From Kazachstania africana CBS 2517 (taxonomy: Eukaryota > Ascomycota > Saccharomycetes > Saccharomycetales > Saccharomycetaceae), in assembly GCF_000304475.1 (NCBI RefSeq), contig NC_018942.1, forward strand, positions 992,001-1,056,000: DNA of 64,000 bases. Direction: 5' to 3'. A program made the position numbers and the translations under genes. Each line of letters opens with the position of its first letter. Within the stretch, counting starts at the first letter, position 1. The notes under the pieces were generated by a model that had not been told where the DNA came from, searched no databases, and saw only the letters and a list, made by a program, of their open reading frames with translations. This document shows positions 1 to 10,225 of the stretch, piece after piece.

Positions 1-379
1 ACTCAAATGCGTAGGTTGCAGTTGCTTGTATAGCGACCGATACTATCATTTTACAATTGGCGCACCACATTTTCTGCACATTGCGTCGCTTCAGCCGCAG
101 GTGGTCTCTGGAAGTAGTTTAACCGTCCACTAAGTGAATGTTCTAACCAATTTCCACGAATCTTGCTGCCACCAGCCATCAGCTTCTGCTCAATTATCTG
201 TCATTTTATCATGACCTTCTTAACATCACTTGAAACGTCCTAGTATCCATAGATATATTATATATTTATTTTCGAGATGAAAAAAAGCAGGAAGCATTAA
301 GAAGAAAAAATAAGTTTAAACCGGTGGCAAACATATTGCAGAATTTAAGGAAAGAGGAAGAACATCAAGCAATTGAGCA
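1..379. other. Intergenic region upstream of PRE10
   Basis: I see no gene here. The last 100 bases are A-rich and hold the proteasome-type PACE element at 323-331. The first 300 bases could belong to the spacer or 3' end of a gene outside the window; no open frame of useful length is present. Confidence 0.6.
323..331 (+). promoter_or_regulatory. PACE element (Rpn4 binding site) of PRE10
   Basis: The sequence GGTGGCAAA matches exactly the proteasome-associated control element bound by Rpn4 in S. cerevisiae. It lies about 50 bp upstream of the PRE10 start codon, a normal distance for a proteasome gene. Regulation by an Rpn4 orthologue is inferred from the exact match and its position. Confidence 0.85.
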
Positions 380-1225
380 ATGACTTCTATCGGTACCGGT
401 TACGATCTATCAAATAGTGTTTTCTCTCCAGATGGGAGGAATTTTCAAGTCGAATATGCAGTGAAAGCTGTTGAAAATGGGGCTACTTCCATTGGTATTA
501 AATGTAATGACGGTGTGGTTTTTGCCGTCGAGAAACTTATAACTTCAAAATTAATGGTTCCAAATAAGAATATCAAAATCCAAACAATCGATCGTCACAT
601 CGGTTGTGTTTATTCTGGTCTGATTCCAGACGGTAGACATCTAGTTAACAGAGGTAGAGAGGAGTCTTCCAGTTTCAAGAAACTTTACGGAAAGCCAATC
701 CCCATTCCTGCATTGGCTGATCGTTTGGGTCAATACGTCCAAGCACACACTTTATATAATAGTGTTAGACCTTTCGGTATAACTGCTATATTTGGTGGTG
801 TTGATGAAGATGGCTCTCATTTATATATGTTGGAACCAAGTGGCTCTTATTGGGGTTATAAAGGTGCTGCCACCGGTAAAGGTAGACAGACGGCAAAAGC
901 AGAATTGGAAAAATTAATTGACCGGAATCCAGACGGGTTTTCAGCCAGAGAAGCTCTCAAACATGCCGCAAAAGTTATCTATATGGCCCATGAAGATAAT
1001 AAAGAGAAAGATTTTGAATTAGAGATAAGTTGGTGCTCAACCTCAGAAACGAATGGGTTACATAAATTTGTTCAAGATGATCTACTTAATGAAGCCATTG
1101 AATATGCTAAACATGAAACAAGTGCAGCTGGCGATAGCGACAGTGACAGTGACAGCGACAACGACAGCGATAATGATAACAGCAATGAAACTCATGACAA
1201 AGAGGGAGATATTAAGCTAGAATAA
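380..1225 (+). CDS. PRE10: 20S proteasome subunit alpha 7 (Pre10)
   Basis: The 281-residue product is an alpha-type subunit of the 20S proteasome, which forms the outer rings of the core particle and gates substrate entry. The N-terminal alpha signature is clear: Tyr8-Asp9, then Ser-Pro-Asp-Gly at 16-19 and GRNFQVEYA at 19-27. The rest follows the Ntn-hydrolase fold without the catalytic N-terminal threonine, as expected of alpha subunits. The C-terminus (about 250-281) is a very acidic Asp/Ser tail, a feature also known from Pre10 of S. cerevisiae (about 288 residues). The start is the first ATG, about 50 bp after an exact Rpn4 PACE site. The next gene, PRT1, follows on the same strand, the same order as on S. 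cerevisiae chromosome XV. Confidence 0.97.
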   Translation: MTSIGTGYDLSNSVFSPDGRNFQVEYAVKAVENGATSIGIKCNDGVVFAVEKLITSKLMVPNKNIKIQTIDRHIGCVYSGLIPDGRHLVNRGREESSSFKKLYGKPIPIPALADRLGQYVQAHTLYNSVRPFGITAIFGGVDEDGSHLYMLEPSGSYWGYKGAATGKGRQTAKAELEKLIDRNPDGFSAREALKHAAKVIYMAHEDNKEKDFELEISWCSTSETNGLHKFVQDDLLNEAIEYAKHETSAAGDSDSDSDSDNDSDNDNSNETHDKEGDIKLE

Positions 1226-1653
1226 GTACCACGCAAAAAAGAAAGAATGGAAAAAGCGGAAATGTCTACAGTTCCCTGACATATATGTATATAGGTAGAG
1301 TCGAATACTTAGATATACATAAATCAAAAACAAATTAATTCATTTAATAGTAATTTTTACATGGATACAATGCAATATCTATTCCCAGAGCTATTACCCA
1401 CACAGCCTCCACATATATAGCAAGCTTTCAGGATATCTTGCTCATCACCAACTGCTTTCGACTATTGAGTTTTATCATGATTCTACCATGCCTTTAGTTA
1501 CCCGTGTTTTAAAGGTAGTACTGTTTGCTGCGAAGAAAATTTTTCAGTGAAGAGCGCAAGACGAAGAAAAAAATTGCGAACATCGATTTTTCAATCTACA
1601 CTATCAAAAGACAAAGACTATACAAAGTAAAGCTTATAGAGATTCCACGAACA
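1226..1653. other. PRE10-PRT1 intergenic region
   Basis: This spacer separates two genes on the same strand. It must hold the PRE10 3' end and the PRT1 promoter. The reading frame of PRT1 stays open upstream to about 1525 but without an in-frame ATG, so I treat it as leader. I see no other gene. Confidence 0.6.
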
Positions 1654-3843
1654 ATGTCTGAAGCTGTTTTTAAAGATATCAAATTGGAAGATATTCCTGT
1701 CGATGACATCGATTTTTCTGATCTAGAAAATGAATACAAACTCGATGATGAATTCAATTTCGATCAATACATCGTCGTTAATGGTACACCAATTATCCCA
1801 GAAAGTAAAGTCCCAGTGTTACAAAGAGTCTTAACCAATTTATTCACAAAAGCTGGTAAAGTAGTTAACATGGAATTCCCAATCGATGAAGCTACCAAGA
1901 AATCAAAAGGTTTCATTTTCGTTGAGTGTGGTTCCATCGATGATGGTAAAAAAATTATCAAGGCCTTCCATGGCAAAAGATTAGATGCTAACCATCGTTT
2001 ATTCATATACACGATGAAGGACGTTGAAAGGTATAACTCTGACTCCTTTGAAACTGAGTTCAAAGAACCTGAATTACCAGAATTCGTACCATCAAGTTCT
2101 TTGAAGTCATGGTTATTAGATGAAAACTTGAAGGATCAATACGTTTTACAAGATGACAAAACTACTACTGTCTTTTGGAATTCAAACTTTGAAGACACTA
2201 ATGTTGTTGAATCAAGAGATAACTGGTCATCAAACTACGTTAGATTCTCACCAAAGGGTACTTACTTATTTTCATATCACCCACAAGGTGTTACCGCATG
2301 GGGTGGTCCACATTTTGATCGTTTAAAAAGATTTTACCATCCAAATGTCAGAACTTCCGCTGTTTCTCCAAATGAAAAATATTTAGTTACTTTTTCATCT
2401 GATCCAATTAAATTAGATGACAATGATGAAGAATGTCCCTTCACTATCAAGAACGAAGGTCACCAAATCTGTATTTGGGATATTGAATCTGGTTTACTGT
2501 GTGCCACTTTCCCATTCATCAAGAGTCCATATTTACACTGGCCATTAATCAGATGGTCTTACAACGACCGTTACTGTGCTCGTATGGTAGGTGATACTTT
2601 AGTCGTCCATGATGCCGAAAAGAAATTTGCTCCTCTTGAAAACAAATCTTTAAAGGTTGCTGGTATCAGAGACTTCTCATTTGCTCCAACAAGTGTCAAA
2701 TTACAACCTTTCAGAGCCAATGATGAACCATCTGTCTTGTTGTCATACTGGACCCCAGAAACCAATAACATTTCTTGTAAAGCTACTATTGTTGAAGTTC
2801 CTCGTGGTAGAGTATTAAAAACTGTCAATTTGGTTCAAGTTTCCAATGTTTCTTTACACTGGCAAAATCAATCCGAATACTTATGTTTCAATGTTGAACG
2901 TCATACGAAATCCAAGAAAACATTGTTCAGCAATTTGGAAATTGTTAAATTAACTGAAAAGGATCTACCTGTTGAAAAGATGGAATTAAAAGAACCTGTC
3001 ATGGCATTTGAATGGGAACCAAAGGGTAGCAAATTTATCACTATTTCCGTTGCTGATACTGATGATGATAACGTTTCTGTACCAAAGAACATTGTTAGTT
3101 TCTTCGCTTTAGAAAAGAAGGACTCCAAGGACAATGACGCAAGTATAAAATGGAAATTAGCTAAAGCTATCAGTAATAAGTTCTCCAACACAATCTCATG
3201 GTCTCCAGCTGGTAGATTTGTTGTTGTCGCCTCCGTGGTTAAACCAGATGTTCGCAGATCTGAATTAGATTTCTATGACACTGAATTCAACGGTGAGAAA
3301 AATATCAATGATGATAAGGATGTCATGGCCTCAATTAAGGATGTGGCCCATCCAGCTAACGCTTCAGTCACCGATATGACATGGGATCCAAGTGGTAGAT
3401 TCTTAACATGTTGGTCTAGTTCATTGAAACACAAGGCTGACAACGGTTTCAGAATGTATAACATTGCTGGTCATGTCATCAAGGAAGATGGCATTAAGAA
3501 CTTCAGGAACTTCATGTGGAGACCAAGACCAGAATCTACTTTGACTAATGCTGAAAGAAAGAAGGTTAGAAAGAACTTAAAGGAATGGTCAGCGCAATTC
3601 GAAGAACAAGATGCCATGGAAGAAAATTCTGCAGTTAGAGAGTTGATCTTGAAGCAACGTGAACAATTGAAGAGTTGGAACGCTTATAGAAAGAGTACTG
3701 ATGACCGTTTACAAAGCAAGTTCAACCTTCAATTATCTCAATTAGATGGTAACAAGGTTGTCAATGAGAATGATTATGCTGTTATTGAAGAAATCAAAGA
3801 AGAAATAGTTGAAGAAACTCAAGAGAAGGTCGAAGAACAATAA
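1654..3843 (+). CDS. PRT1: Translation initiation factor eIF3 subunit b (Prt1)
   Basis: The 729-residue product is the scaffold subunit b of eIF3, which acts on the 40S ribosome during scanning and start-codon recognition. After an acidic N-terminus comes an RNA-recognition motif (about residues 39-124, beginning YIVVNG and including KGFIFVE). Next is a long WD-type beta-propeller with repeated segments such as WSPAGRF and WDPSGRF. A charged helical C-terminus ends in a Glu-rich tail, the region that binds eIF3g and eIF3i in the known complex. S. cerevisiae Prt1 has about 763 residues. I chose the ATG at 1654 because the residues that follow ([20 protein letters not shown]) begin like Prt1; the open frame before it has no ATG. 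Codon use is strongly biased, as in abundant yeast proteins. Confidence 0.97.
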   Translation: MSEAVFKDIKLEDIPVDDIDFSDLENEYKLDDEFNFDQYIVVNGTPIIPESKVPVLQRVLTNLFTKAGKVVNMEFPIDEATKKSKGFIFVECGSIDDGKKIIKAFHGKRLDANHRLFIYTMKDVERYNSDSFETEFKEPELPEFVPSSSLKSWLLDENLKDQYVLQDDKTTTVFWNSNFEDTNVVESRDNWSSNYVRFSPKGTYLFSYHPQGVTAWGGPHFDRLKRFYHPNVRTSAVSPNEKYLVTFSSDPIKLDDNDEECPFTIKNEGHQICIWDIESGLLCATFPFIKSPYLHWPLIRWSYNDRYCARMVGDTLVVHDAEKKFAPLENKSLKVAGIRDFSFAPTSVKLQPFRANDEPSVLLSYWTPETNNISCKATIVEVPRGRVLKTVNLVQVSNVSLHWQNQSEYLCFNVERHTKSKKTLFSNLEIVKLTEKDLPVEKMELKEPVMAFEWEPKGSKFITISVADTDDDNVSVPKNIVSFFALEKKDSKDNDASIKWKLAKAISNKFSNTISWSPAGRFVVVASVVKPDVRRSELDFYDTEFNGEKNINDDKDVMASIKDVAHPANASVTDMTWDPSGRFLTCWSSSLKHKADNGFRMYNIAGHVIKEDGIKNFRNFMWRPRPESTLTNAERKKVRKNLKEWSAQFEEQDAMEENSAVRELILKQREQLKSWNAYRKSTDDRLQSKFNLQLSQLDGNKVVNENDYAVIEEIKEEIVEETQEKVEEQ

Positions 3844-5088
3844 ACGAGCCTTTTTTTAAATTGTATATACACCTCATAAAATTATATATCTCTCGGGAAA
3901 GAAATTAAGAAATTTTCTATGTTTGATAACTACAAGAAAAAGTAAAAAATTACTGTAACAAGAGTTGAAGTTGTATAGAATAGCTTTCTCAAAGAAGATG
4001 TGCCATGACGTGCAGATTGTAAAAAAAGGAATAAAATAAACCGATTTCTTTTAAGTACGAGTATTTATCTAGCCCGTAGGAATATAAGTCCCGTTGCACT
4101 TCTTGATGCATAATTAGTAAGGAACACCGTGCATCTTTTTTCTCGAGGAAAAACGCCAAGCAAAGAAAAAAAAATAAGCTGAATAACGGAAAAAGAAAGA
4201 AGAAAAATACCGAAAAACGCTAAAGGAATGAAGTGCTGTTTTGTCGTTAAAGCTCTAAAGAATTTGATAAGGCTCAAGTATTACCTGAACGATGAGGACT
4301 ATAATAGCGATGGTATGACACTTTCTTTGCGGGCCAATTTTTGTGGTGTTTTTTCTTTACCTCTTCTAATCTTTTTCGATCTGCACTTCTGAGGTGGCAA
4401 TGATTCAAGCAGAGCTTTTTTAAAATTGTCTTCTTCTTTTCACCAATTGGGTGGTACCGGTCGTTTCTGCTATCGTTGCCCGTAAAGATTATATAAATAA
4501 TTGCTTTTTTCTTCCAGGACTTACAGGAAGATTTTCAACTCTCTTGACACATTATTACAATCGGCAAAGACCATATCACCTAGTTTCCTCTGTCGCATAA
4601 TCCAGGTACAAACCACCTCATTGCCTCACTCGCCAACAACGCTCAATCCACGTCACGTTCTTCATTAAGCCGCGTATTTTAGGAATAAAACTTCTATTTT
4701 TAGGATCAACAGGGCCTTTTCTTTCCTTCACTCTCTTTTCTTTTTTCTGTTCTAAATTTCTCGAGGAAACAAAAAAAAGAAACAAAAAATTACACTAAAA
4801 GGATTGACATATATCTTAGCAACATAGTATCATTTAAAGAAGCAGGTTTAGCAAGTTGTCTTATTTGATCACAGCTAGATTTCTGTCTGCACTTATACAA
4901 AGAATTATACACGGTCTATAACGACTATCACTCCTACCAATTACATCTCAACCTGCCAACAAGTTTGCTAAAGAAAGAGGAAAAGAAAGAACCCCATATA
5001 TACATATAGTGTGCCCTTTTCTTTTTTTCCCTCAAGATATTTCCCTCATATTACATCTACAAAGTTAGCATCTTCGTTTTCTCGCCAC
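3844..5088. other. PRT1-PDE2 intergenic region
   Basis: This 1.2-kb spacer lies between two genes on the same strand. The 3' half has pyrimidine-rich stretches typical of yeast promoters, and the last 290 bases before PDE2 contain no ATG. I found no tRNA, long open frame or repeat. Confidence 0.55.
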
Positions 5089-6654
5089 ATGTCAACTCTA
5101 TTTTTGATCAACACCGTGGGTACTGATGAGGACGTCCTTAACCTAGTTGAGTCAAATGACCATTATAAGAATTTGTTTCATCGAATCGTGCATTTAGAAG
5201 ATCTGGATTCATTGGTTTCGAGGCTTTATGAAGATAGGTTACTTTCATTACCCAATAAATGGAATTATGAAACAAGCATGTCACTCGTCATTTACAATCC
5301 AGATAAGATAACATCAATGATTCCCATACGGACGATGAATTCTATATTCAAGAAATTTTTTCCAACTTTAAATATATCCTCTCTTGATTCAAACGATCTA
5401 GAATCCATCGAATCAACCCTGGATTTGATCTATAATGATTCTAATATTTATCATGATAGGTTACAATTGGTCGATCATTGGATGTGTCATTCTTCTACTT
5501 CTTGTGACACAAATATGTACTCAATGTTGAATCAATTAACAGAAGCTATTAACGAGAACAACACCTCAACAAGTTATCAGATACCAAGAGTCATACGTAA
5601 TATTTCATTCGAAACAATTATTAACGATTCAAAAAATGAAGATTTTTACTTCAATTTATTGAATACATGGAATTTTTCTGCATTAAGCCTTTCTACATCT
5701 GAGTTGGTCCAATGTGGGTACCATCTAATGAGTCATTTATCAGAAAACGCGGGTTCTTCGATCCCTGCTAATAAATTATATCTATTTCTTTTGACTGTGG
5801 AATTATCATACCATCAAACAAATAAATTTCATAATTTCAGACATGCCATTGATGTCATGCAAGCAACGTGGCAAATATGTCTCAAACTTATACCCGATGA
5901 TAGCAAGACAATTTTATTACTGTGTTTAGCAGCAATCGGACATGATATTGGCCATCCTGGTACGAATAATTCTTTATTACAAAATAACAGTCAATTAAAA
6001 GATTTATTCAATGGCCAATCCATCTTGGAAAATTTCCATTTCAACATTTTCAATTCTATATTAGATTCGCAATGGCCTCAAATATTCAAATTAAAAAATA
6101 ATACTAATAATAAGTTGATTCATGATGCTATTATTGCCACTGACATGGGGCTACATGAAACATACGTAAAATCATTAGACAATATTGAATCTGATTTGGA
6201 TTTGGTTCAATTGATCTCCCTAATAATTAAAGCTGCTGATATTTCAAATGTGACAAGACCTCTAAATATCTCAGCCAAATGGGCATATTTAATATCGTTA
6301 GAGTTTAATGATTGTGCCTCTTTACAAGAACATTATAAGGATTCTAATGGGTCAACTTGTTCAACTCACGAAAACAAAAACTCTAAAAATACTATAAAAT
6401 TATCTGAGCAAGCACTTAAATTAGAATCCGAAAGGGAAAATATCTTGGATAATGGATTCCATATTGATAAGTTATTGGAATTATATCCAATGATACCGAA
6501 TGGACAAATTTTTTTTATTAACACATTTGCATCTGAATTTTTCACAAAATTATCGATCAAGTTTCCTGCATTGAAATTCTTAATTGATAATATAAATTCC
6601 AACAAGGAATTTTGGATATCAAAAAGAGACGAACTTAAGGATAGGAGTAGTTAA
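5089..6654 (+). CDS. PDE2: High-affinity cAMP phosphodiesterase (Pde2)
   Basis: The 521-residue product is a class I cyclic-nucleotide phosphodiesterase. It hydrolyses cAMP to AMP and so lowers protein kinase A activity in the Ras-cAMP pathway. The HD-domain metal-binding residues are present: HNFRHAIDVM near residue 248, GHDIGHPGTNN near 284 and the later aspartate in AADISNVTRPL near 381. S. cerevisiae Pde2 is of similar size (about 526 residues) and begins MSTLFLI, as here, which fixes the start at 5089. The frame stays open upstream to 4972 but without ATG. The C-terminal motif PNGQIFFINTFA is also typical of Pde2. It converges with VTS1, 120 bp away. Confidence 0.97.
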   Translation: MSTLFLINTVGTDEDVLNLVESNDHYKNLFHRIVHLEDLDSLVSRLYEDRLLSLPNKWNYETSMSLVIYNPDKITSMIPIRTMNSIFKKFFPTLNISSLDSNDLESIESTLDLIYNDSNIYHDRLQLVDHWMCHSSTSCDTNMYSMLNQLTEAINENNTSTSYQIPRVIRNISFETIINDSKNEDFYFNLLNTWNFSALSLSTSELVQCGYHLMSHLSENAGSSIPANKLYLFLLTVELSYHQTNKFHNFRHAIDVMQATWQICLKLIPDDSKTILLLCLAAIGHDIGHPGTNNSLLQNNSQLKDLFNGQSILENFHFNIFNSILDSQWPQIFKLKNNTNNKLIHDAIIATDMGLHETYVKSLDNIESDLDLVQLISLIIKAADISNVTRPLNISAKWAYLISLEFNDCASLQEHYKDSNGSTCSTHENKNSKNTIKLSEQALKLESERENILDNGFHIDKLLELYPMIPNGQIFFINTFASEFFTKLSIKFPALKFLIDNINSNKEFWISKRDELKDRSS

Positions 6655-6774
6655 TTGGCCCCGTGGAGGGAGTCATTGTTACGTAATCATCATGTATATA
6701 ATATAATTCTATCATTTCTTATGTTGTTCTGAAAAAATAATCTTTTGATCATATATATAGGTTTATAATTTTAA

Positions 6775-8091
6775 CTATACATAGGCGCTCCTGTCAATAA
6801 GACCAGATTCATTGTATTCTTTTACAATTTGGAAAGCCTTCAATAATTTTCTTCTTGCCCCCAATGCTGCAACACCTTTCAATTCTAAAATTTCATCATT
6901 TAAATAAATCAATTCAATCCACTTCAGATCTTTCAAATTATCAGAATATTTATGTAATCTCAATGATTTCAACCACATCGGTACGTTTGTTAATAGTTTA
7001 GGATCCGTTAAGTTCTTAGGATTCATCGATGGATTACTACTAGCACTGGCCGGGGTGGAACTCGAATTGTGATTGAATTGAGAGGAAGAATCCTGATAAC
7101 TTGATTGATACGTTGTTTTATTGAGAGAATTGCTGTTATTAGCGTTGCCATTAGTATTCAACGTCTTTGCCATCCCTCTTTTGGACATTGTATGCTGATT
7201 TATATTTGCTGACCCCAGGTGCGGATCTGCAGATTTTGGTCTCTGTAACTGGAATTTTGAATAGTCAAAAAGTGATGAAGTCTTAGAAATTGGTTGTGGA
7301 GACCACGGTTGATGGATGGTTGACCTTAAAGTGCTGTTATCCTGTTCATCGTAAGCTGAAGAGCCCAAAAAATATGAATCCAAATTGGTCGTGTCATTAT
7401 TAGATTGTAATACTGGGGGAGATATACTGATACCAACGCTGGGCTGTACGTTTATTTGTGGAGACGTGAATCCATTACTTGTTAGAGTATCAATTTTTAA
7501 TTTGGTATAATGCAAAACGTCTTCATTCAATGAAGATAAAATATTGTCCATTACTGAATTTTGTTGTTGGGTAGTTAAATTTGATATCCATGAACAAAGT
7601 TGATATATATCGTGAGTGCCACCGAAAATATTAGGAGTAACATTTTGTGATTTGCTCGACGGGGATTGTATTGTGGGAGACATAATACCAGAACCTGCTG
7701 GTGCTAAGTTTGATACGTTTGTGTTGCTATGGTAGCTTGTACTTGCAGCATTTGTGTTGTAAGATGCAATAGGGATAGGTTGTTGAATATTGCTATTATT
7801 CATGGAGGTTCCTGAGGATAGGCCCTGCTGCTGATTGAAGAAAGTGTTATATGGGGCACTATTATTGTTTGTGTTATTAGGATTAGGAGAGTAAATAGAT
7901 TGGATGCTATTTGAATTACTGTGGCTACTGTTATTTGAAATGCCCGCATTGAGAGGCTGGGGAGACAGTAATACAGCACCGGGATGGGCAGATCTCGAAA
8001 TGGAAAAGGGTGACTTATGATCATTGTTATTCAGGTCACTGTATGGATCGTAGATACTATCGTAGACATTATTTGTATTGTTATTACTCAT
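6775..8091 (-). CDS. VTS1: SAM-domain RNA-binding protein Vts1 (Smaug family)
   Basis: The 438-residue product has a long low-complexity region rich in Asn and Ser and a C-terminal sterile alpha motif (about residues 369-434, including [14 protein letters not shown] and [11 protein letters not shown]). In Smaug/Vts1 proteins this domain binds hairpins with a CNGG loop and recruits the Ccr4-Not deadenylase to degrade mRNA. A conserved N-terminal motif ([11 protein letters not shown]) and a central segment ([20 protein letters not shown]) also match Vts1. S. cerevisiae Vts1 has about 523 residues; the difference lies in the low-complexity parts. The ATG at 8091 is the first in frame; the open frame before it starts only at a TTG. 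The neighbours PDE2 and HAP5 match the S. cerevisiae order. Confidence 0.96.
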   Translation of the reverse strand: MSNNNTNNVYDSIYDPYSDLNNNDHKSPFSISRSAHPGAVLLSPQPLNAGISNNSSHSNSNSIQSIYSPNPNNTNNNSAPYNTFFNQQQGLSSGTSMNNSNIQQPIPIASYNTNAASTSYHSNTNVSNLAPAGSGIMSPTIQSPSSKSQNVTPNIFGGTHDIYQLCSWISNLTTQQQNSVMDNILSSLNEDVLHYTKLKIDTLTSNGFTSPQINVQPSVGISISPPVLQSNNDTTNLDSYFLGSSAYDEQDNSTLRSTIHQPWSPQPISKTSSLFDYSKFQLQRPKSADPHLGSANINQHTMSKRGMAKTLNTNGNANNSNSLNKTTYQSSYQDSSSQFNHNSSSTPASASSNPSMNPKNLTDPKLLTNVPMWLKSLRLHKYSDNLKDLKWIELIYLNDEILELKGVAALGARRKLLKAFQIVKEYNESGLIDRSAYV

Positions 8092-8429
8092 GCTTGGAGG
8101 GAGTAAAATTTTGGATGGCAAATTTATTAAAAAAAGTATCGATAAATAAATAAGGTCTAGAGAATATTATAAGCCTATATGTACATGTAATTCAGTATAC
8201 TTTTGCCAGCGTATACTAGATGTAGCTTTGTGATAGCAGAAGTACGTGTCTTCACTAATACAAATCTTGAGAATAAAAACGAAAGTTCGAAAGAGTGCAT
8301 GTTAGTACTTAGCTCATCTCAAAAATTTTCATACCGAGAGACCCACCGAGAGACAAAAAAAACAGCAGAAAAAGCTCGAGAAAGCTTTTGTTGGTGTAGT
8401 GAGCAGCATGTGATGAGATCGCGACCAAG
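8092..8429. other. HAP5-VTS1 intergenic region
   Basis: This spacer between two minus-strand genes holds the HAP5 3' end and the VTS1 promoter. An open frame on the plus strand across it runs antisense into HAP5 and has no recognisable product. I see nothing else. Confidence 0.55.
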
Positions 8430-8978
8430 TCAACTGTCATTTCTTGGGACGATATCTATCAAGAAATCGAACATATCGCTCTTTTTAAGCGCCTCAGCTA
8501 TGTCATTTTTCTGTAGAGTTCTTCTTTTGTTTTTTTCAGAAACACACCAAGACCTCATTGTCAATTCAGTGATGAAAATTTCACAAGCCTTAGCAAAGAT
8601 AATTGGGGCCTCAGCACTAATCATTTTCACGTCTTCATCTGTCTTCATGACCTTCCTAATTCTGGCGAAAGGTAAAGAATGAGATTTAAAATCGTCTCTA
8701 ACGTCGGAGTTCGGCTCATTGATCATTTCAATTTCGTTGATCAGTTCTTGCCAGTACTGTATCATGATTTCTTTGTAGTGGCCCACCAGACCCTGTCCGA
8801 CATTTTCGAACACATCGACATCTTCTTCACCGCCGTCTCCTTCTCCATCCAGTTCCACTTTCACTTGATTTACGGAGTCCTCTAATTTATCACTCATAAG
8901 AGAGTTATCATCTACCATCTCTTGTTCTTGCTGTATTTCATTTGAATCATCAATATCTTGCATAATTCCAGACGACAT
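8430..8978 (-). CDS. HAP5: CCAAT-binding factor subunit Hap5 (NF-YC)
   Basis: The 182-residue product is the NF-YC-type histone-fold subunit of the Hap2/3/4/5 complex, which binds CCAAT boxes and activates respiratory genes. The core (about residues 65-178) is very close to S. cerevisiae Hap5. It includes [19 protein letters not shown], the [20 protein letters not shown] helix region and [14 protein letters not shown]. The segment that recruits Hap4 in S. cerevisiae lies just before the histone fold and is retained. The protein is shorter than S. cerevisiae Hap5 (about 242 residues), mainly at the N-terminus, which here is a short acidic region. The start is the ATG at 8978; an ATG seven codons later is an alternative. 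It is divergent from SNX3. Confidence 0.95.
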   Translation of the reverse strand: MSSGIMQDIDDSNEIQQEQEMVDDNSLMSDKLEDSVNQVKVELDGEGDGGEEDVDVFENVGQGLVGHYKEIMIQYWQELINEIEMINEPNSDVRDDFKSHSLPFARIRKVMKTDEDVKMISAEAPIIFAKACEIFITELTMRSWCVSEKNKRRTLQKNDIAEALKKSDMFDFLIDIVPRNDS

Positions 8979-9389
8979 CACAGAAAATATACAATGAAAG
9001 AGGGGTATATATATATATATTGTATATCACTTTTGTTAGAAATCTCCCATATGAATATACAAATCTGTATTTAACTTTCGGGAATTTCTGTATTTTTAAC
9101 GTACCGAGATTCCGGGCACTCAATATTCCATACCCTAATCGCATGCCGTCCATATATAAGGTAAAAAGCCTTTCCAAAAAACAAGCCCTATAGATTGACT
9201 GTTGTGATCTATGAGAATCCGGGCCTGTCCGATTGTCACCCTATCTCGGTCAGCTTCTTTCCACTCAATCTTTTGGGCTTGGCACTCTTTTCATTTCAAG
9301 ATTCGTATTTGGGATAAGTAAGCAACATCAGATCTCCTTTACTAATTCCAAGGGGAGATTAGAGGGAACGGTATAATTCGTGATAATCA
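8979..9389. other. HAP5-SNX3 divergent promoter region
   Basis: This spacer separates two divergently transcribed genes and must carry both promoters. A TA-repeat tract lies around 9006-9028. I see no gene or further clear motif. Confidence 0.55.
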
Positions 9390-9893
9390 ATGAAGGAGTT
9401 CAGATCATTTGGAAGTGCTGAACAGTCATTACTGTCAAAGTCACATAAACAACAATCGTATAACGAAATATATGCAGAGCCGGAGAATTTTCTAGAGATT
9501 GAAGTGACTAATCCTATAACTCATCATACCAACAACGGAGAGTATACTAATGAAACCTTTACGGACTATGAGATCATCTGCAAGACGAATTTACCGAACT
9601 TCAAATTGAAATATTCGAAAGTTAGAAGACGATATTCAGATTTCGAATTCTTCAAAAAATGTCTGTTAAAGGAAATGAATCTTTTAGGTAACAGTTCCTA
9701 CAATAGCTCAAGAATCAATATTCCACATCTGCCGGGCAAGATTTTCCTAAGTAATCGATTTAATAATGAAGTCATTGAAGAAAGAAGACAAGGTTTGAAT
9801 AAATGGCTCAATTCTGTCGCTACGCATCCACTTCTGCAGTCTAGTTCACATATCTTGGTCAGATTCATACAGAACGAAAAATTTATTGGTTGA
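9390..9893 (+). CDS. SNX3: Sorting nexin Snx3/Grd19
   Basis: The 167-residue product consists almost entirely of a PX domain (about residues 35-163). It binds phosphatidylinositol 3-phosphate on endosomes and retrieves late-Golgi membrane proteins with retromer. Typical PX features are the basic run KVRRRYSDFEFF, the proline-rich IPHLPGK and the EERRQGLNKWL helix. S. cerevisiae Snx3 (Grd19) has about 162 residues and the same N-terminal pattern (FRSFGSAEQSLLSK here). The start is the first ATG. Its position between HAP5 and the next gene matches YOR357C on S. cerevisiae chromosome XV. Confidence 0.96.
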   Translation: MKEFRSFGSAEQSLLSKSHKQQSYNEIYAEPENFLEIEVTNPITHHTNNGEYTNETFTDYEIICKTNLPNFKLKYSKVRRRYSDFEFFKKCLLKEMNLLGNSSYNSSRINIPHLPGKIFLSNRFNNEVIEERRQGLNKWLNSVATHPLLQSSSHILVRFIQNEKFIG

Positions 9894-10225
9894 GTCCGCA
9901 TTTTATCAGGAACTACGTGCACTTTCGTATACACATATATATATATAAATGGAACTCGTATCTATCAATCCCATCATGACAAGATCTGGTATTTTAATAT
10001 AAACGAATTTTGGTGATAGATTCCATCGCTATAGAAATATAATGACGCTCTTTAGGTTTTACCACGTTTAAGTAATATTACTGCCTAACAGTTTGCTGTC
10101 ACTTTTTTCAATACTACTGAAAAACCAACAGATCATTGAAAAAAAAAATCTGAAAAATAATCGTGATTTACAGAAAATTTGAAGGTCATCATCATTCGCA
10201 TTGGTAACACGTATATTGATCCCTA
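9894..10225. other. SNX3-ERV46 intergenic region
   Basis: This spacer lies between two plus-strand genes. A TA-rich tract is at about 9934-9947 and an A-run is at 10140-10149. I see no gene. Confidence 0.5.

Noticed and set aside
1525..1653. In-frame N-terminal extension of PRT1
   Set aside because: It begins at TTG, has no ATG, and the protein from 1654 starts like known Prt1.
5011..5088. Acid-free, basic N-terminal extension of Pde2 that looks like a mitochondrial presequence
   Set aside because: It starts only at GTG, lies in a pyrimidine-rich leader that naturally encodes Phe and Ser, and known Pde2 starts at the later ATG.
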